A program made the position numbers and the translations under genes. DNA of 64,000 nucleotides. Origin: Aldehydirespirator sp965221215. GTDB taxonomy: Bacteria; Actinomycetota; Acidimicrobiia; Acidimicrobiales; Aldehydirespiratoraceae. Position 1 is the first letter of the stretch. Each line of letters opens with the position of its first letter. The stretch spans positions 1,302,001-1,366,000 of the forward strand of contig OZ244872.1 in assembly GCA_965221215.1 (NCBI GenBank). Reading direction: 5' to 3'. The notes beneath the pieces were generated by a model, which saw only the letters and a program-made list of their open reading frames with translations, did no database searches and was not told the DNA's origin. Below, one piece after another: positions 33,418 through 42,451 of this stretch.

Positions 33418-34673
33418 CCGAGATGCTGGCCCGTCTGCCCACCTGGGCCCGGTGGATGCTGTATGCCGCGGCGGGCGTGGCGGTGCTCACCATCGTGCAG
33501 GGCTTCGACGACACCGAGCGCCTCACCGCGGTCACCTCGTCGCAGGCGATGCTGCGCTGGGCGGTGCCGATCATGCTGGCCGGCCTCGGGGGGCTGTTCT
33601 CGGAGCGGGCCGGGGTGGTGAACATCGGCCTGGAGGGGATGCTGATCCTGGGCACCTGGTTCGGCGCCTGGGGGGCCATCAACTACGGCGGCTGGGCCGG
33701 GCTGGCCACCGGCATGATCGGCGGCGCGCTGGGCGGGCTGGTCCACGCGGTGGCGACCGTCACCTTCGGCGTCGACCACATCATCTCGGGAGTGGCCATC
33801 AACGTCACCGCGCCGGGGGTGACCCGCTTCCTGTCGTCGGAGATCTTCGCCAACTACGAAGGCGGGTCGATCACCCAGTCGCCGGGCACCGACGGGGTGG
33901 GCCGATTCACGTTCCCGCTGCTGGCGGGGGGCGACCTGTTCGGCTGGGAGTCGCCCGACATTCTCGGCTGGTTCACCCGCCAGGACTGGTTCCTGGTGTC
34001 GGACATGACCGGACTGGCCCGAGGCCTGGTGGCGCAGGTGTCGATGGCCACGATCCTCGCCTTCGCGCTGGTGCCGCTTAGCGCCTGGGTGCTGTGGCGA
34101 ACCCGTTTCGGGCTGCGGCTGCGAATCTGCGGCGAGCATCCCGTCGGCGGCGAGTCCCAGGGCATCAACATCTACCTCTACAAGTACTACGGGGTGATGA
34201 TCAGCGGCGGCCTGGCCGGGCTCGGCGGGGCGTTCATCGCCAGCCCGGAGCTGTCGGGCCTCTACCGCGAGGGCCAGACCACCGGCCGGGGCTTCATCGG
34301 ACTGGCCGCGCTGATCTTCGGCAACTGGCGCCCCTCGGGCACCATGGCCGGGGCGCTGCTGTTCGGCTACCCCTTCGGGATCGGCCTGCGCGACCTCGAC
34401 GGGTCCGCCTCGCACGCGCTGCTGCTGGTCAACACGCTGGCCCTGGCCGCGGTGGCGGTGTGGGCGGTGCGCCGGCAGCGCCGCTTCGACGCCGGCCTGG
34501 CGGCAGGGCTGGGCCTGGCCGCCGCGGCGTGGTATTTCATGTCGAGCACCGTGCCCAACTGGTGGATCGACATACTGCCGTTCGTGATCGTGTTGCTGGT
34601 GCTGGTGTTCTTCTCGCAGCGGCTGCGCATGCCGCGAGCCGACGGACTCCCCTACCGCCGCGGCGAGTCCTGA
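33414..34673 (+). CDS. ABC transporter permease, second BMP/nucleoside importer (second permease)
   Basis: The 419-residue polytopic protein of the YufQ type shows the family hallmark FSERAGVVNIGLEGMLILG and the loop RTRFGLRLRICGEHPVGGESQGIN. It is about 100 residues longer than the equivalent permease at 6734, with extra hydrophobic segments at both ends (WMLYAAAGVAVLTIV and WWIDILPFVIVLLVLVFF). The GTG at 33414 overlaps the previous stop by 4 bases, so longer upstream readings of the frame are not needed. The PhyH-type gene follows after 15 bp. Confidence 0.92.
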   Translation: MTEMLARLPTWARWMLYAAAGVAVLTIVQGFDDTERLTAVTSSQAMLRWAVPIMLAGLGGLFSERAGVVNIGLEGMLILGTWFGAWGAINYGGWAGLATGMIGGALGGLVHAVATVTFGVDHIISGVAINVTAPGVTRFLSSEIFANYEGGSITQSPGTDGVGRFTFPLLAGGDLFGWESPDILGWFTRQDWFLVSDMTGLARGLVAQVSMATILAFALVPLSAWVLWRTRFGLRLRICGEHPVGGESQGINIYLYKYYGVMISGGLAGLGGAFIASPELSGLYREGQTTGRGFIGLAALIFGNWRPSGTMAGALLFGYPFGIGLRDLDGSASHALLLVNTLALAAVAVWAVRRQRRFDAGLAAGLGLAAAAWYFMSSTVPNWWIDILPFVIVLLVLVFFSQRLRMPRADGLPYRRGES

Positions 34674-34688
34674 AGGGTCGCGAAACGC

Positions 34689-35543
34689 GTGCTCGCCAAC
34701 GCTCAGCTTGCCGATTGGGAGCGCGACGGCTTCCTGGTCTTGCCCGGCTTCGTCGCCGGCGAGCGCTGCGACGCGCTCAAGTCCCATGTGGAGTCGCTGC
34801 TGGCCGGCATCGACCCCGCGCGCGACGGCGGCCTGACGGTGTTCTCCACCACCGAGCAGAGCCACGCCCAAGACGAGTGGTTTCTCGGCTCGGGCGACAC
34901 GGTGCGCTGGTTCTTCGAGGACGGCGCGGTGGTTGACGGGCGGCTCACCCGTCCGATGCCGCGGGCGGTCAACAAGATCGGCCACGCCATGCACGACCTC
35001 GACCCAGCCTTCGACGCCTTCTCCCGCACCCCGGAACTGGCCGCGTTGGCCGCCGGCCTCGGGCTGGCCGAACCCCTGCTGCTCCAGTCGATGTACATCT
35101 TCAAGCAGCCCGGCATCGGCGGCGAGGTGATCTGCCACTGCGACCACACGTTCTTGTGGACCGAGCCCCAGAGCGTGATCGGGCTGTGGTTCGCCATCGA
35201 GGACGCCACCGTCGACAACGGCTGCATGTGGGCCATACCGGGCGGCCACCGGATCGGGGCCAAGACCCGCTTCCGCCTCATCGATCCGGCGGAGCGCAGC
35301 CGCGGCACCGTGACCGACGTGCTCGACGACGCCCCGTACCCCGTCGACGACCTCGTGCCGCTGGAAGCCGCAGCGGGCACGCTGATCGCGCTGCACGGCA
35401 CGCTGCCGCACTGGAGCGCGGCCAACACCTCGGACCGCAGCCGCCACGCCTACACCATGCACCTGATCGACGGCACCGCCGACTATCTGGCCGACAATTG
35501 GCTCCAGCGCGGAGGCGACTTCCCCTTGCGCGGCTTCAACTGA
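34689..35543 (+). CDS. phytanoyl-CoA dioxygenase (PhyH)-family Fe(II)/2-oxoglutarate oxygenase
   Basis: The 284-residue cytoplasmic oxygenase has an iron-binding HxD at His150-Cys151-Asp152 (ICHCDHTFLW). The distal histidine lies in ALHGTLPHWSAANTSDRSRH (His236 or His241), followed by an arginine for 2-oxoglutarate. The family includes ectoine hydroxylase, phytanoyl-CoA hydroxylase and phosphonate oxygenases, and the substrate cannot be read here. It lies 15 bp after the second importer's last permease, on the same strand, so co-transcription is very likely. It may hydroxylate the imported compound. GTG start at 34689. Confidence 0.88.
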   Translation: MLANAQLADWERDGFLVLPGFVAGERCDALKSHVESLLAGIDPARDGGLTVFSTTEQSHAQDEWFLGSGDTVRWFFEDGAVVDGRLTRPMPRAVNKIGHAMHDLDPAFDAFSRTPELAALAAGLGLAEPLLLQSMYIFKQPGIGGEVICHCDHTFLWTEPQSVIGLWFAIEDATVDNGCMWAIPGGHRIGAKTRFRLIDPAERSRGTVTDVLDDAPYPVDDLVPLEAAAGTLIALHGTLPHWSAANTSDRSRHAYTMHLIDGTADYLADNWLQRGGDFPLRGFN

Positions 35544-35578
35544 CCGACACCTGCTGAGCGGCCGAGCCGCGGGTGCGG

Positions 35579-36457
35579 TCAGATCGGGAAAACTGGACCC
35601 TTGCGGCCCCGAGGGCGGCGCTGGGACAGCAGCAGGTAGAGGCCTGAGCCCGCGATCAGCACAAGGCTCATCCACACGTTGACCCGCACGCCCCACACCA
35701 GGCTGGCGGGATCGATGCGAACCGTCTCAATCCAGATGCGGCCCACGCCGTACCCGCAGGCGTACACCGCCAGCAGCGAGCCGGGACGGTCCACCCGGCG
35801 GGGGTCGGTTACCAGCGCCGGGACGCGGCGGCGCACCCGGTTGCGGTCGATGATCACCAGCAGGGCGCACAGCAGCAGATTCCACACGGCCTCGTACAAG
35901 AAGGTCGGATGGAAGGTCTCCACATCGAGGTACTCGGCCGGGCGGTGGGCCGGATCGATCTCCAGTCCCCACGGCAAGTCGGTGGGCGATCCGTACAGCT
36001 CCTGGTTGAACCAGTTGCCGAGGCGCCCGATGGCCTGGGCCAGCGGCAGCGACGGCACCACGGCCGCAAGAGTCTCGCCCCGGTCCATGCCCTGGCGGCG
36101 CACCATCCACAACCCCATCAGGATCCCGGCCGCCATCCCGCCCGGTATGCCCAGGCCCCCGTTCCAGATGGCGAGGATCTCCAGCCAGCCCGCATCCTGG
36201 AATCGGCGCCAGTCGGTGATGGCGTGGTACAGGCGGGCGCCGACCAGGCCGGCGGGCACGGCCCAAAGCGCGATCCGGCTGATCTCTTCGGGATCGCCTC
36301 CCCTGGATTCCCAACGCCGCCGCGACATCCACACTGCGGCCACCACCCCCAGCGCGATCATCACCCCGTAGGCGCGCAGATCCAGCGGCCCCAACTCGAT
36401 GCCGTTGCGGGGCGGACTCGGGATCGATGAGATCAGCAGGCCGGCCATGAGCTGCAT
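35579..36457 (-). CDS. lgt: prolipoprotein diacylglyceryl transferase
   Basis: The 292-residue inner-membrane enzyme attaches diacylglycerol to the lipobox cysteine of prolipoproteins. The signature GRLGNWFNQELYG is at residues 144-156, GARLYHAITDW and NGGLGIPGG are conserved elsewhere, and about seven hydrophobic segments are seen. Its clients in this window would include the two BMP lipoproteins, the CapA-like protein and the glutamine cyclotransferase-like protein. The ATG at 36457 is used; an ATG three codons later is equally possible. Confidence 0.95.
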   Translation of the reverse strand: MQLMAGLLISSIPSPPRNGIELGPLDLRAYGVMIALGVVAAVWMSRRRWESRGGDPEEISRIALWAVPAGLVGARLYHAITDWRRFQDAGWLEILAIWNGGLGIPGGMAAGILMGLWMVRRQGMDRGETLAAVVPSLPLAQAIGRLGNWFNQELYGSPTDLPWGLEIDPAHRPAEYLDVETFHPTFLYEAVWNLLLCALLVIIDRNRVRRRVPALVTDPRRVDRPGSLLAVYACGYGVGRIWIETVRIDPASLVWGVRVNVWMSLVLIAGSGLYLLLSQRRPRGRKGPVFPI

Positions 36458-36522
36458 CTAACCGCTCGTTTCGTCTCTGCACCTTGCACAATCGCTCACA
36501 AGTCGCTCCCGTTCTTCTGCCG

Positions 36523-38298
36523 CTAGGCCAGGATTCGCTGGGCGGCGGCCAGGTCTTGGGCGGGCTCGGTGACCGCGGCGAGCAGTCCAGGCACGGCCGA
36601 CAGGCGGTTGGCGGCGAAGAACCGGGCCAGCACGGCCCGGCCGGTCGCCGCGTCGGGGTCGCCCAGCCTCGCCGCGGCCAGCGCGCCGTCGGCCAGCGCG
36701 GCCGCTCCGGTGGTGACGGCCAGCATCCTCAGGTAGGCGTTGGCACCGGCCAGCCGCGCCTGCAGGTCAGCAGCCAGCAGCCAGCCGGTGGCCTCGGCGG
36801 CCGCGTCCAGCGCGGCGTCGAGGTGGCGGCGAACCGGTGCCAGTTCGGCGTCGCCGTCGAGAGCCTCGGCGGTGGAGCCGATGCGGGCCAGGTGATCGCG
36901 CACCGCTGCGCCGCCGCGCATCGACAGCTTGCGGCCTACGAGATCGGCCGACTGGATGCCGTTGGTCCCCTCGTAGATGGGGGCGATCCGGGCGTCGCGA
37001 TAGTGCTGGGCGGCGCCGGTCTCCTCGATGAAGCCCATGCCGCCGTGCACTTGGAGGCCGACGCTGACCAGCTCGCAGCCCAGGTCGGTGGCCCAGGCCT
37101 TGGTCAGCGGGGTCAGCAGCGCAGCCTGCTCGTCGGCGGCCTGGCGCTGCTGCTCGTCGGCGCCGTGGGCGGCAACGTCGATGGCCTCGGCGTTGCGGTA
37201 GGCCAAGCCCCGCATGGCGCCGGTGGCCGAGCGCATGTCGAGCAGCATGCGGCGCACGTCGGGATGGTCGATGATCGCCGAGGACTCGCCCTTGGGCGCG
37301 CCCGGCACCCGGCCCTGGCGGCGCTCGCGGGCGTAGGCGAGGGCCTGTTGATAGGAGCGCTCGGCGAGGGCGACCCCCTCCAGTCCCACGCTCAGGCGGG
37401 CGTGGTTCATCATCGTGAACATGGCCCGCATCCCGCCGTTCTCCTCGCCCACCAGGAAGCCGACCGCGCCCTCATCGTCGCCGTAGGCCATCACGCAGGT
37501 GGGGCTGGCGTGGATTCCGAGCTTGTGCTCGATCGACACGCAGCGCACATCGTTGCGCACTCCGGGCCGCGACGAGTCGGTGGCGGCAGGCAGGTGCTTG
37601 GGCACCAGGAAGCAGCTGATGCCCCTGGTGCCGGGCGGGGCGTCGGGGGTGCGGGCCAGCACCAGGTGCACGATGTTGTCGGCGAGGTCGTGCTCGCCGT
37701 AGGTGATGAAGATCTTGGTGCCGAAGAGCCGGTAGGCGCCGTCGGGTTGCGGCACAGCCCGGGCGGCGACTGCGCCCAGATCGGAGCCGGCCTGCGGCTC
37801 GGTGAGGTTCATGGTGCCGGTCCAGGCCCCGGTGGCCATCGACGGCAGGTACTGCGCCTTCTGCTCGGGGGTGCCGTGTGCGCCCAGCAGGTTGATGGCG
37901 CCCTGGGTGAGCAGCGGGCACAGCGACCAAGACATGCACGCCGCGGTGAACATCTCCTCCACCGCCAGGCCCAGCAGATGGGGGAATCCGCCGCCGCCGT
38001 ACTCGGGGTCGATCGACAGCGCACCCCAGCCGGCCTGCACGTAGGCGTCGTAGGCCTCGCGGAAGCCGGTAGGGGTGGCCACCGAGCCGTCGTCGAGCCG
38101 GCGGGCACCCTCGATGTCGCCCACCCGGTTCAGGGGGGCCACCACCTCCTGCGCGAAGCGGGCCGCCTCGGCCAGGACCTGGTCCACCACATCGGGCTCG
38201 ACGTGGCCGAACTGGTCCAGCTTGGCCAAGCCGTCGAGGTCGGCGACGTGTCGCAGGTTGAAGGTGATCTCGTCGAGATCGACCCGGTAGTCGCTCAC
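36523..38298 (-). CDS. acyl-CoA dehydrogenase, long FadE5/DmdC-type
   Basis: The 591-residue flavoprotein carries the extra N- and C-terminal helical domains of the FadE5/DmdC subgroup. Visible motifs are NLTEPQAGSDLG (FAD and substrate binding), GTKIFITYGEHD, and RIAPIYEGTNGIQ, with the catalytic base probably Glu443. It introduces an alpha-beta double bond into acyl-CoA. DmdC homologues act on 3-methylmercaptopropionyl-CoA, but related enzymes use ordinary fatty acyl-CoAs, so the substrate is open. GTG start at 38298, 16 bp downstream of the YihY-type gene on the same strand. Confidence 0.92.
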   Translation of the reverse strand: MSDYRVDLDEITFNLRHVADLDGLAKLDQFGHVEPDVVDQVLAEAARFAQEVVAPLNRVGDIEGARRLDDGSVATPTGFREAYDAYVQAGWGALSIDPEYGGGGFPHLLGLAVEEMFTAACMSWSLCPLLTQGAINLLGAHGTPEQKAQYLPSMATGAWTGTMNLTEPQAGSDLGAVAARAVPQPDGAYRLFGTKIFITYGEHDLADNIVHLVLARTPDAPPGTRGISCFLVPKHLPAATDSSRPGVRNDVRCVSIEHKLGIHASPTCVMAYGDDEGAVGFLVGEENGGMRAMFTMMNHARLSVGLEGVALAERSYQQALAYARERRQGRVPGAPKGESSAIIDHPDVRRMLLDMRSATGAMRGLAYRNAEAIDVAAHGADEQQRQAADEQAALLTPLTKAWATDLGCELVSVGLQVHGGMGFIEETGAAQHYRDARIAPIYEGTNGIQSADLVGRKLSMRGGAAVRDHLARIGSTAEALDGDAELAPVRRHLDAALDAAAEATGWLLAADLQARLAGANAYLRMLAVTTGAAALADGALAAARLGDPDAATGRAVLARFFAANRLSAVPGLLAAVTEPAQDLAAAQRILA

Positions 38299-38314
38299 AC
38301 CGGCGAGAGTATCC

Positions 38315-39223
38315 CTACGAGACCGATTCTGTCGGCTCGTTCAATCCTCGGCGGCCGTTGAGCAGGTGGTTGATCTCGGCGCCGACCAGCATGCCCATGG
38401 CCAGCAGGTAGAGCCAGACCAGCAGGGTGAGGGCCCCTCCCAGCAGTCCGAATACGGCATTCACGCCGCTGGCCGCCGCATCGAGGTATACCCGAAAGCC
38501 CAGCGACACGGCCAGCCACCAGACGGTGGCCATCATCGCTCCGGGCAGATCGGTGCGCCACGGGGTGCGGCGGCGGGGTGCGAAGTGATAGACGGACGCG
38601 GCCCAGCAGACCACCACCACGAACACCATCGGCCAGCGGAACCAGTCCCACAGGGTGGTGAAGGCGGTGCCGGCCCCGAAGCGGTCGGCCAGTTCCTCCC
38701 CGCCGCCGAGCAGTGGCCCGACCACCACCATGGCCGCCACCAGGGCCGCCACCAGCACTGTGAACAGGGTCAGCACCGCACCCATGATCCGGGTGGACAC
38801 CCAGTTGCGACGATGCTCGTGACCATAGGTGACGTCGAGGGCGCCGACCACCGCGGTGAAGCCGCGCGACGACGCGTACCCGGTGAGCACGACGCCGGCG
38901 GTGATCAGCCCCGCGTTCGAGCGGTCGAACAGCTCCGCCACCGTTTCGCGCAGCGTGTTGTCGCTGCCGAAGGTTTCCACCACTCGGTCCAGCAGCCATT
39001 CCTCGGTGTCGGCGGCCGCGTCGGCGCCTATCACCACGTCGAGCGAGCCGAGCGCGGCGGCGAACACCAGCACTGCGGGGAACAGCCCGAGCAGCCCGAA
39101 GAAGGCGATCTCGGCCGAGAGGCCCCCGACCCGGGCTCGCGACCATTCGTCGCGGAAGTCGCCGACGAGCTTGAGCGCCTCGCTCCAAAGCGTGCGCAGA
39201 GAGGACAGCGAGAGGCGCTCCAT
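38315..39223 (-). CDS. YihY/UPF0761-family inner-membrane protein
   Basis: The 302-residue polytopic protein has six predicted hydrophobic segments. Family stretches are the early GGLSAEIAFFGLLGLFPAVLVF, YASSRGFTAVVGALDVTYG with RRNWVSTRI, and a late FGLLGGALTLLVWLYLLAMGMLVGAEINH. The family was once called ribonuclease BN by mistake; it is a membrane protein of unknown transport role. The ATG at 39223 is chosen because it gives a standard N-terminus. It is upstream of the acyl-CoA dehydrogenase gene in the same direction. Confidence 0.92.
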   Translation of the reverse strand: MERLSLSSLRTLWSEALKLVGDFRDEWSRARVGGLSAEIAFFGLLGLFPAVLVFAAALGSLDVVIGADAAADTEEWLLDRVVETFGSDNTLRETVAELFDRSNAGLITAGVVLTGYASSRGFTAVVGALDVTYGHEHRRNWVSTRIMGAVLTLFTVLVAALVAAMVVVGPLLGGGEELADRFGAGTAFTTLWDWFRWPMVFVVVVCWAASVYHFAPRRRTPWRTDLPGAMMATVWWLAVSLGFRVYLDAAASGVNAVFGLLGGALTLLVWLYLLAMGMLVGAEINHLLNGRRGLNEPTESVS

Positions 39224-39270
39224 GCCCGGCCGATACTACGGTCCGCCACGAGGCAGCCCGCGACACCAGG

Positions 39271-39309
39271 CGCGAGCACAAATTTCTGAGAGGCCGTCGC
39301 GGCGCTGAC
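39271..39309 (-). repeat. fragment of the dispersed palindromic repeat
   Basis: On the minus strand it contains GCCGCGACGGCCTCTCAGAA followed by ATTTGTGCTCGCG, corresponding to the right half of intact copies (GCGACGCGAC...CTCTCAC...ATTTGCGCTCGC). It sits in the 164-bp gap between the YihY-type gene and nrdJ. Confidence 0.5.
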
Positions 39310-39387
39310 GGCGGCCACCCTTGCACAGGATTCGGCCGCGACGACGGCCCCCGCCTCACACGAGGTCGGCCGACGCTGGATCGGGGG

Positions 39388-42255
39388 TCAGCTGCAGCCG
39401 CTGGTGGCGCCGCAGTCGGCGCACACGAAGCACGAGCCGGCCCGGCGCATGGGAACACCGCAGGTCATGCAGAACGGGGCGTCCAGCGCACCGGACCGCT
39501 CGCGGCCGGGCGGCTCGGTGGGCGCGGCGACCGCTGAGAGGTCGAGTTGAGCTGTGAGCTGGGTGGGCGAGGGGACCGAGGGCGGGTCGGGCGGCAGGTC
39601 GTGGCCCTGCTCGGTGGCGGTGGCCTGCTCCTCGACGCCGGGAAGGGTGGGCTGGGTGCGCTCGCCGGTGGTGTAGACCCCCAGCGAGGCCCGCTCTTCG
39701 GGAGTCAGATACATCACGGCCAGCTTGCGGAACAGGTAGTCCATGAGGCTGGTGGCGATGCGGATGTCGGGGTCGTCGGTGATGCCGGCCGGCTCGAAGC
39801 GGACGCCCACGAACGTCTCCACGAAGGCGCTGAGCGGCACTCCGTACTGCAGACCGTGGCTGAGCGAGATGGCGAACGCGTCCATGATCCCGGCCAGGGT
39901 GGATCCCTGCTTGGAGACCTTCACGAAGATCTCGCCGGGCCGGCCGTCGGGGTACTCCCCCACCGTGACGAATCCCTTGCAGTCGGCCACCCGGAACTCG
40001 AAGGTGCGCGACCGGCGCGACCTGGGCAGCCGCCGCCGCACCGGCTCCGGTGGCGCCGCGCCCTCCGGGGCCACCCCCGCCTCCCTGGCAGCAACGCCTG
40101 GGGAGGAGTCGACGGTGCCGTCTGGGGTGGAGGATCCAGCGGCACCGTCTGCAGAGGCTCCGGCGGCGCCGACGGTGAGGGGCTGGGCCACCTTTGAGCT
40201 GTCGCGGTAGATGGCCACCGACTTGAGACCGAGCTGCCAGGCCTCGATGAACAGCGCCTCCACATCGTCGACGGTGGAGGAGGCCGGCATGTTCACCGTC
40301 TTGGAGATGGCGCCGGAAAGGAAGGGCTGCACCGCGGCCATCATCTGCACGTGGCCCGTGGCGCTGATGGCGTTGTCGCCCAGCGAGCAGGCGAAGATGT
40401 CGCGGTGCTCGGCCTCGATGGGTGCTCCGTCCACGGTGTGGTGCTCGGCGATGTGGTCCCGGATCCGCTCCGCCCGCTCAGCGCCGTAGCCGAGTTGCCG
40501 CAGTGCTCTCGGGACGGTCGTGTTGACGATCTCCATGGTGCCGCCGCCCACCAGGCGCTTCGACTTGACCAGTCCCAGGTCGGGCTCGATGCCGGTGGTG
40601 TCGCAGTCCATGAGCAGCCCGATGGTGCCGGTGGGGGCCAGCACGGTGGCCTGACTGTTGCGCACGCCGTGGCGGTCGGCCCGCTCGCAGGCCTCGTCCC
40701 ACGCCAGCTGCGCGGCCTCTAGCAGGTCGGGGGGCACGAGTTCCTCGTCTATGGAGGCGGTGGCGCTGCGATGCTGCTCGAGCACCCGCAGCATGGGCTC
40801 GCGGTTGGCGTGGAACCCCGCGAACGGGCCCATGCGCTCGGCCAGCCGGGTGGAGGTGAGATAGGCCTCGCCCGTCATCAGCGCGGTGATGGCCGCGGCG
40901 GTGGCCCGGCCCGCGTCGGAGTCGTAGGGCAGGCCCAACGCCATCAGCAGGGCCCCGAGGTTGGCATAGCCCAGGCCGAGCTGGCGGAAGGCCCTGGTGG
41001 TGTCGGCGATGGCCGCCGTCGGATAGTCGGCGTGGCCGACGAGTATCTCCTGGGCTGCGAACACCACCTGAACCGCCCGGCGGAACCCGGATACGTCGAA
41101 GGCGCCGTCGTCGTCGAGGAAGCTCAGCAGGTTGATCGAGGCCAGGTTGCAGGCGCTGTCGTCGAGGTGGACGTACTCAGAGCACGGGTTGCTGGCGGTG
41201 ATGGGGCCGGTGGCCGGGGCGGTGTGCCAGCGGTTGATGGTGGTGTCGAACTGCACGCCGGGATCGGCGCACTCCCAGGCGGCCTCGGCCATCTGCCGCA
41301 AGATCGAGCGGGCCGGCACCTGCTTGAGCACGGCGCCGTCGGTGCGGGCGGTGAGATCCCAGTCGCCGCCGTCGACGGCGGCCTGCATGAACTCGTCGCT
41401 GACCCTCACCGAGTTGTTGGCGTTCTGGTACTGCACGGAGTCGGAGTCGGCGCCGTCGACGCTCATGTCGAAGCCGGCCGCGGCCAGCGCATGCGACTTG
41501 CGCTCCTCGCGGGCCTTGCACCAGATGAAGTCCTCGATGTCGGGATGGTCGGCGTCGAGGACCACCATCTTGGCGGCCCGCCGCGTCTTGCCGCCCGACT
41601 TGATGGTGCCCGCCGAGGCGTCGGCGCCCCGCATGAAGCTCACCGGGCCCGACGCGGTGCCCCCGCCACTGAGCGGCTCGGAGCTGGCCCGGATGCGAGA
41701 CAGGTTCACTCCCGCGCCCGAGCCCCCCTTGAAGATGCGGCCCTCCTCGGCGTACCACTCCAGGATCGACTCCATGGTGTCGTCCACCGACAGGATGAAG
41801 CAGGCCGAGGCCTGCTGGGGCACCCCGGCCACCCCAATGTTGAACCACACCGGCGAGTTGAAAGCGGCCTTCTGGGTGTAGAGCAGATGCGACAGCTCGG
41901 CTCGGAACAGCGACACCTCCGACTTGTCGGCGAAGTAGCCGTCGCCGTCGCCCCAGCGGGCAATGGCGCCCACGATGCGGTCCACCACCTGCCGCAGCGA
42001 CCACTCCCTCTCCTGGGTGCCGAGCGCGCCTCGAAAATACTTCTGGGCCAGGATGTTGGTGGCGTTCTGCGACCAGGCAACCGGAACCTCCACATCCAGC
42101 TGCTCGAAGGCCACCGACCCGTCGCTGTGGTCGAGCAGCCGGGCGTCGCGCCGCTCCCAGGCGATGTTGTTGGCCGGGTCGACGGCCCCGTCGGCGATGA
42201 CCGGCGGGAGGTCGATGTCGACGAGGAGACTGTTCCGTTCGGAGGCCAGAGTCAT
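39388..42255 (-). CDS. nrdJ: adenosylcobalamin-dependent ribonucleotide reductase (class II)
   Basis: The 955-residue protein reduces ribonucleotides with a cobalamin-generated thiyl radical. The catalytic barrel shows FNSPVWFNIG, SACFILSVDDTMESI, IFKGGSGAGVNLS, NPCSEYVHLDDSACNLASINL and VLAPTGTIGLLMDCDTTGIEPD. A proline/alanine-rich linker precedes a C-terminal domain typical of long actinobacterial NrdJ, followed by a zinc-ribbon-like end with four CxxC cysteines and a terminal CS. The ATG at 42255 has GAGGT 7 bases upstream. No cobalamin riboswitch is seen in the 196-bp upstream gap. No oxygen-dependent reductase genes are in the window. Confidence 0.96.
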   Translation of the reverse strand: MTLASERNSLLVDIDLPPVIADGAVDPANNIAWERRDARLLDHSDGSVAFEQLDVEVPVAWSQNATNILAQKYFRGALGTQEREWSLRQVVDRIVGAIARWGDGDGYFADKSEVSLFRAELSHLLYTQKAAFNSPVWFNIGVAGVPQQASACFILSVDDTMESILEWYAEEGRIFKGGSGAGVNLSRIRASSEPLSGGGTASGPVSFMRGADASAGTIKSGGKTRRAAKMVVLDADHPDIEDFIWCKAREERKSHALAAAGFDMSVDGADSDSVQYQNANNSVRVSDEFMQAAVDGGDWDLTARTDGAVLKQVPARSILRQMAEAAWECADPGVQFDTTINRWHTAPATGPITASNPCSEYVHLDDSACNLASINLLSFLDDDGAFDVSGFRRAVQVVFAAQEILVGHADYPTAAIADTTRAFRQLGLGYANLGALLMALGLPYDSDAGRATAAAITALMTGEAYLTSTRLAERMGPFAGFHANREPMLRVLEQHRSATASIDEELVPPDLLEAAQLAWDEACERADRHGVRNSQATVLAPTGTIGLLMDCDTTGIEPDLGLVKSKRLVGGGTMEIVNTTVPRALRQLGYGAERAERIRDHIAEHHTVDGAPIEAEHRDIFACSLGDNAISATGHVQMMAAVQPFLSGAISKTVNMPASSTVDDVEALFIEAWQLGLKSVAIYRDSSKVAQPLTVGAAGASADGAAGSSTPDGTVDSSPGVAAREAGVAPEGAAPPEPVRRRLPRSRRSRTFEFRVADCKGFVTVGEYPDGRPGEIFVKVSKQGSTLAGIMDAFAISLSHGLQYGVPLSAFVETFVGVRFEPAGITDDPDIRIATSLMDYLFRKLAVMYLTPEERASLGVYTTGERTQPTLPGVEEQATATEQGHDLPPDPPSVPSPTQLTAQLDLSAVAAPTEPPGRERSGALDAPFCMTCGVPMRRAGSCFVCADCGATSGCS

Positions 42256-42354
42256 CGGATTACCTCTCTGCAATTCTACCCGAGCGTGCCCGGCCCGACC
42301 CTACGACGCACGCGGCCGGGCCGGGCGGCGAGACTGTGGAACAACCTCGGGATT

Positions 42355-42378
42355 GCTGTGCATAGCGTTGTGCACAGC
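42355..42378. promoter_or_regulatory. GCTGTGCA-N8-TGCACAGC palindrome upstream of nrdJ
   Basis: Perfect 8-base arms flank an 8-base centre, about 100 bases upstream of nrdJ and 75 bases upstream of the divergent RibD-like gene. A TAGAAT hexamer (a plausible -10 for nrdJ) lies closer to nrdJ. Regulator unknown; NrdR is one candidate but the site is not its AT-rich consensus. Confidence 0.5.
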
Positions 42379-42439
42379 CGGGCCGACCGTCCAGAGATTC
42401 GCGGCGACCTGTAGAGAACCGCCCGCCGCGCCGGTGCGG

Positions 42440-42445
42440 TACGTT
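42440..42445 (+). promoter_or_regulatory. candidate -10 element of a leaderless promoter
   Basis: TACGTT is followed by 6 bases and then the GTG of the RibD-like gene at 42452. No ribosome site is present. Confidence 0.45.
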
Positions 42446-42451
42446 CTGGTC

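Noticed and set aside
36484..38361. Long plus-strand frame opposite the acyl-CoA dehydrogenase
   Set aside because: The minus-strand enzyme has full family motifs; the plus-strand frame has none.
42256..42451. Cobalamin riboswitch upstream of nrdJ
   Set aside because: I looked for the B12-box and the large multi-helix leader. The gap is under 200 bp and none of the conserved elements is visible.
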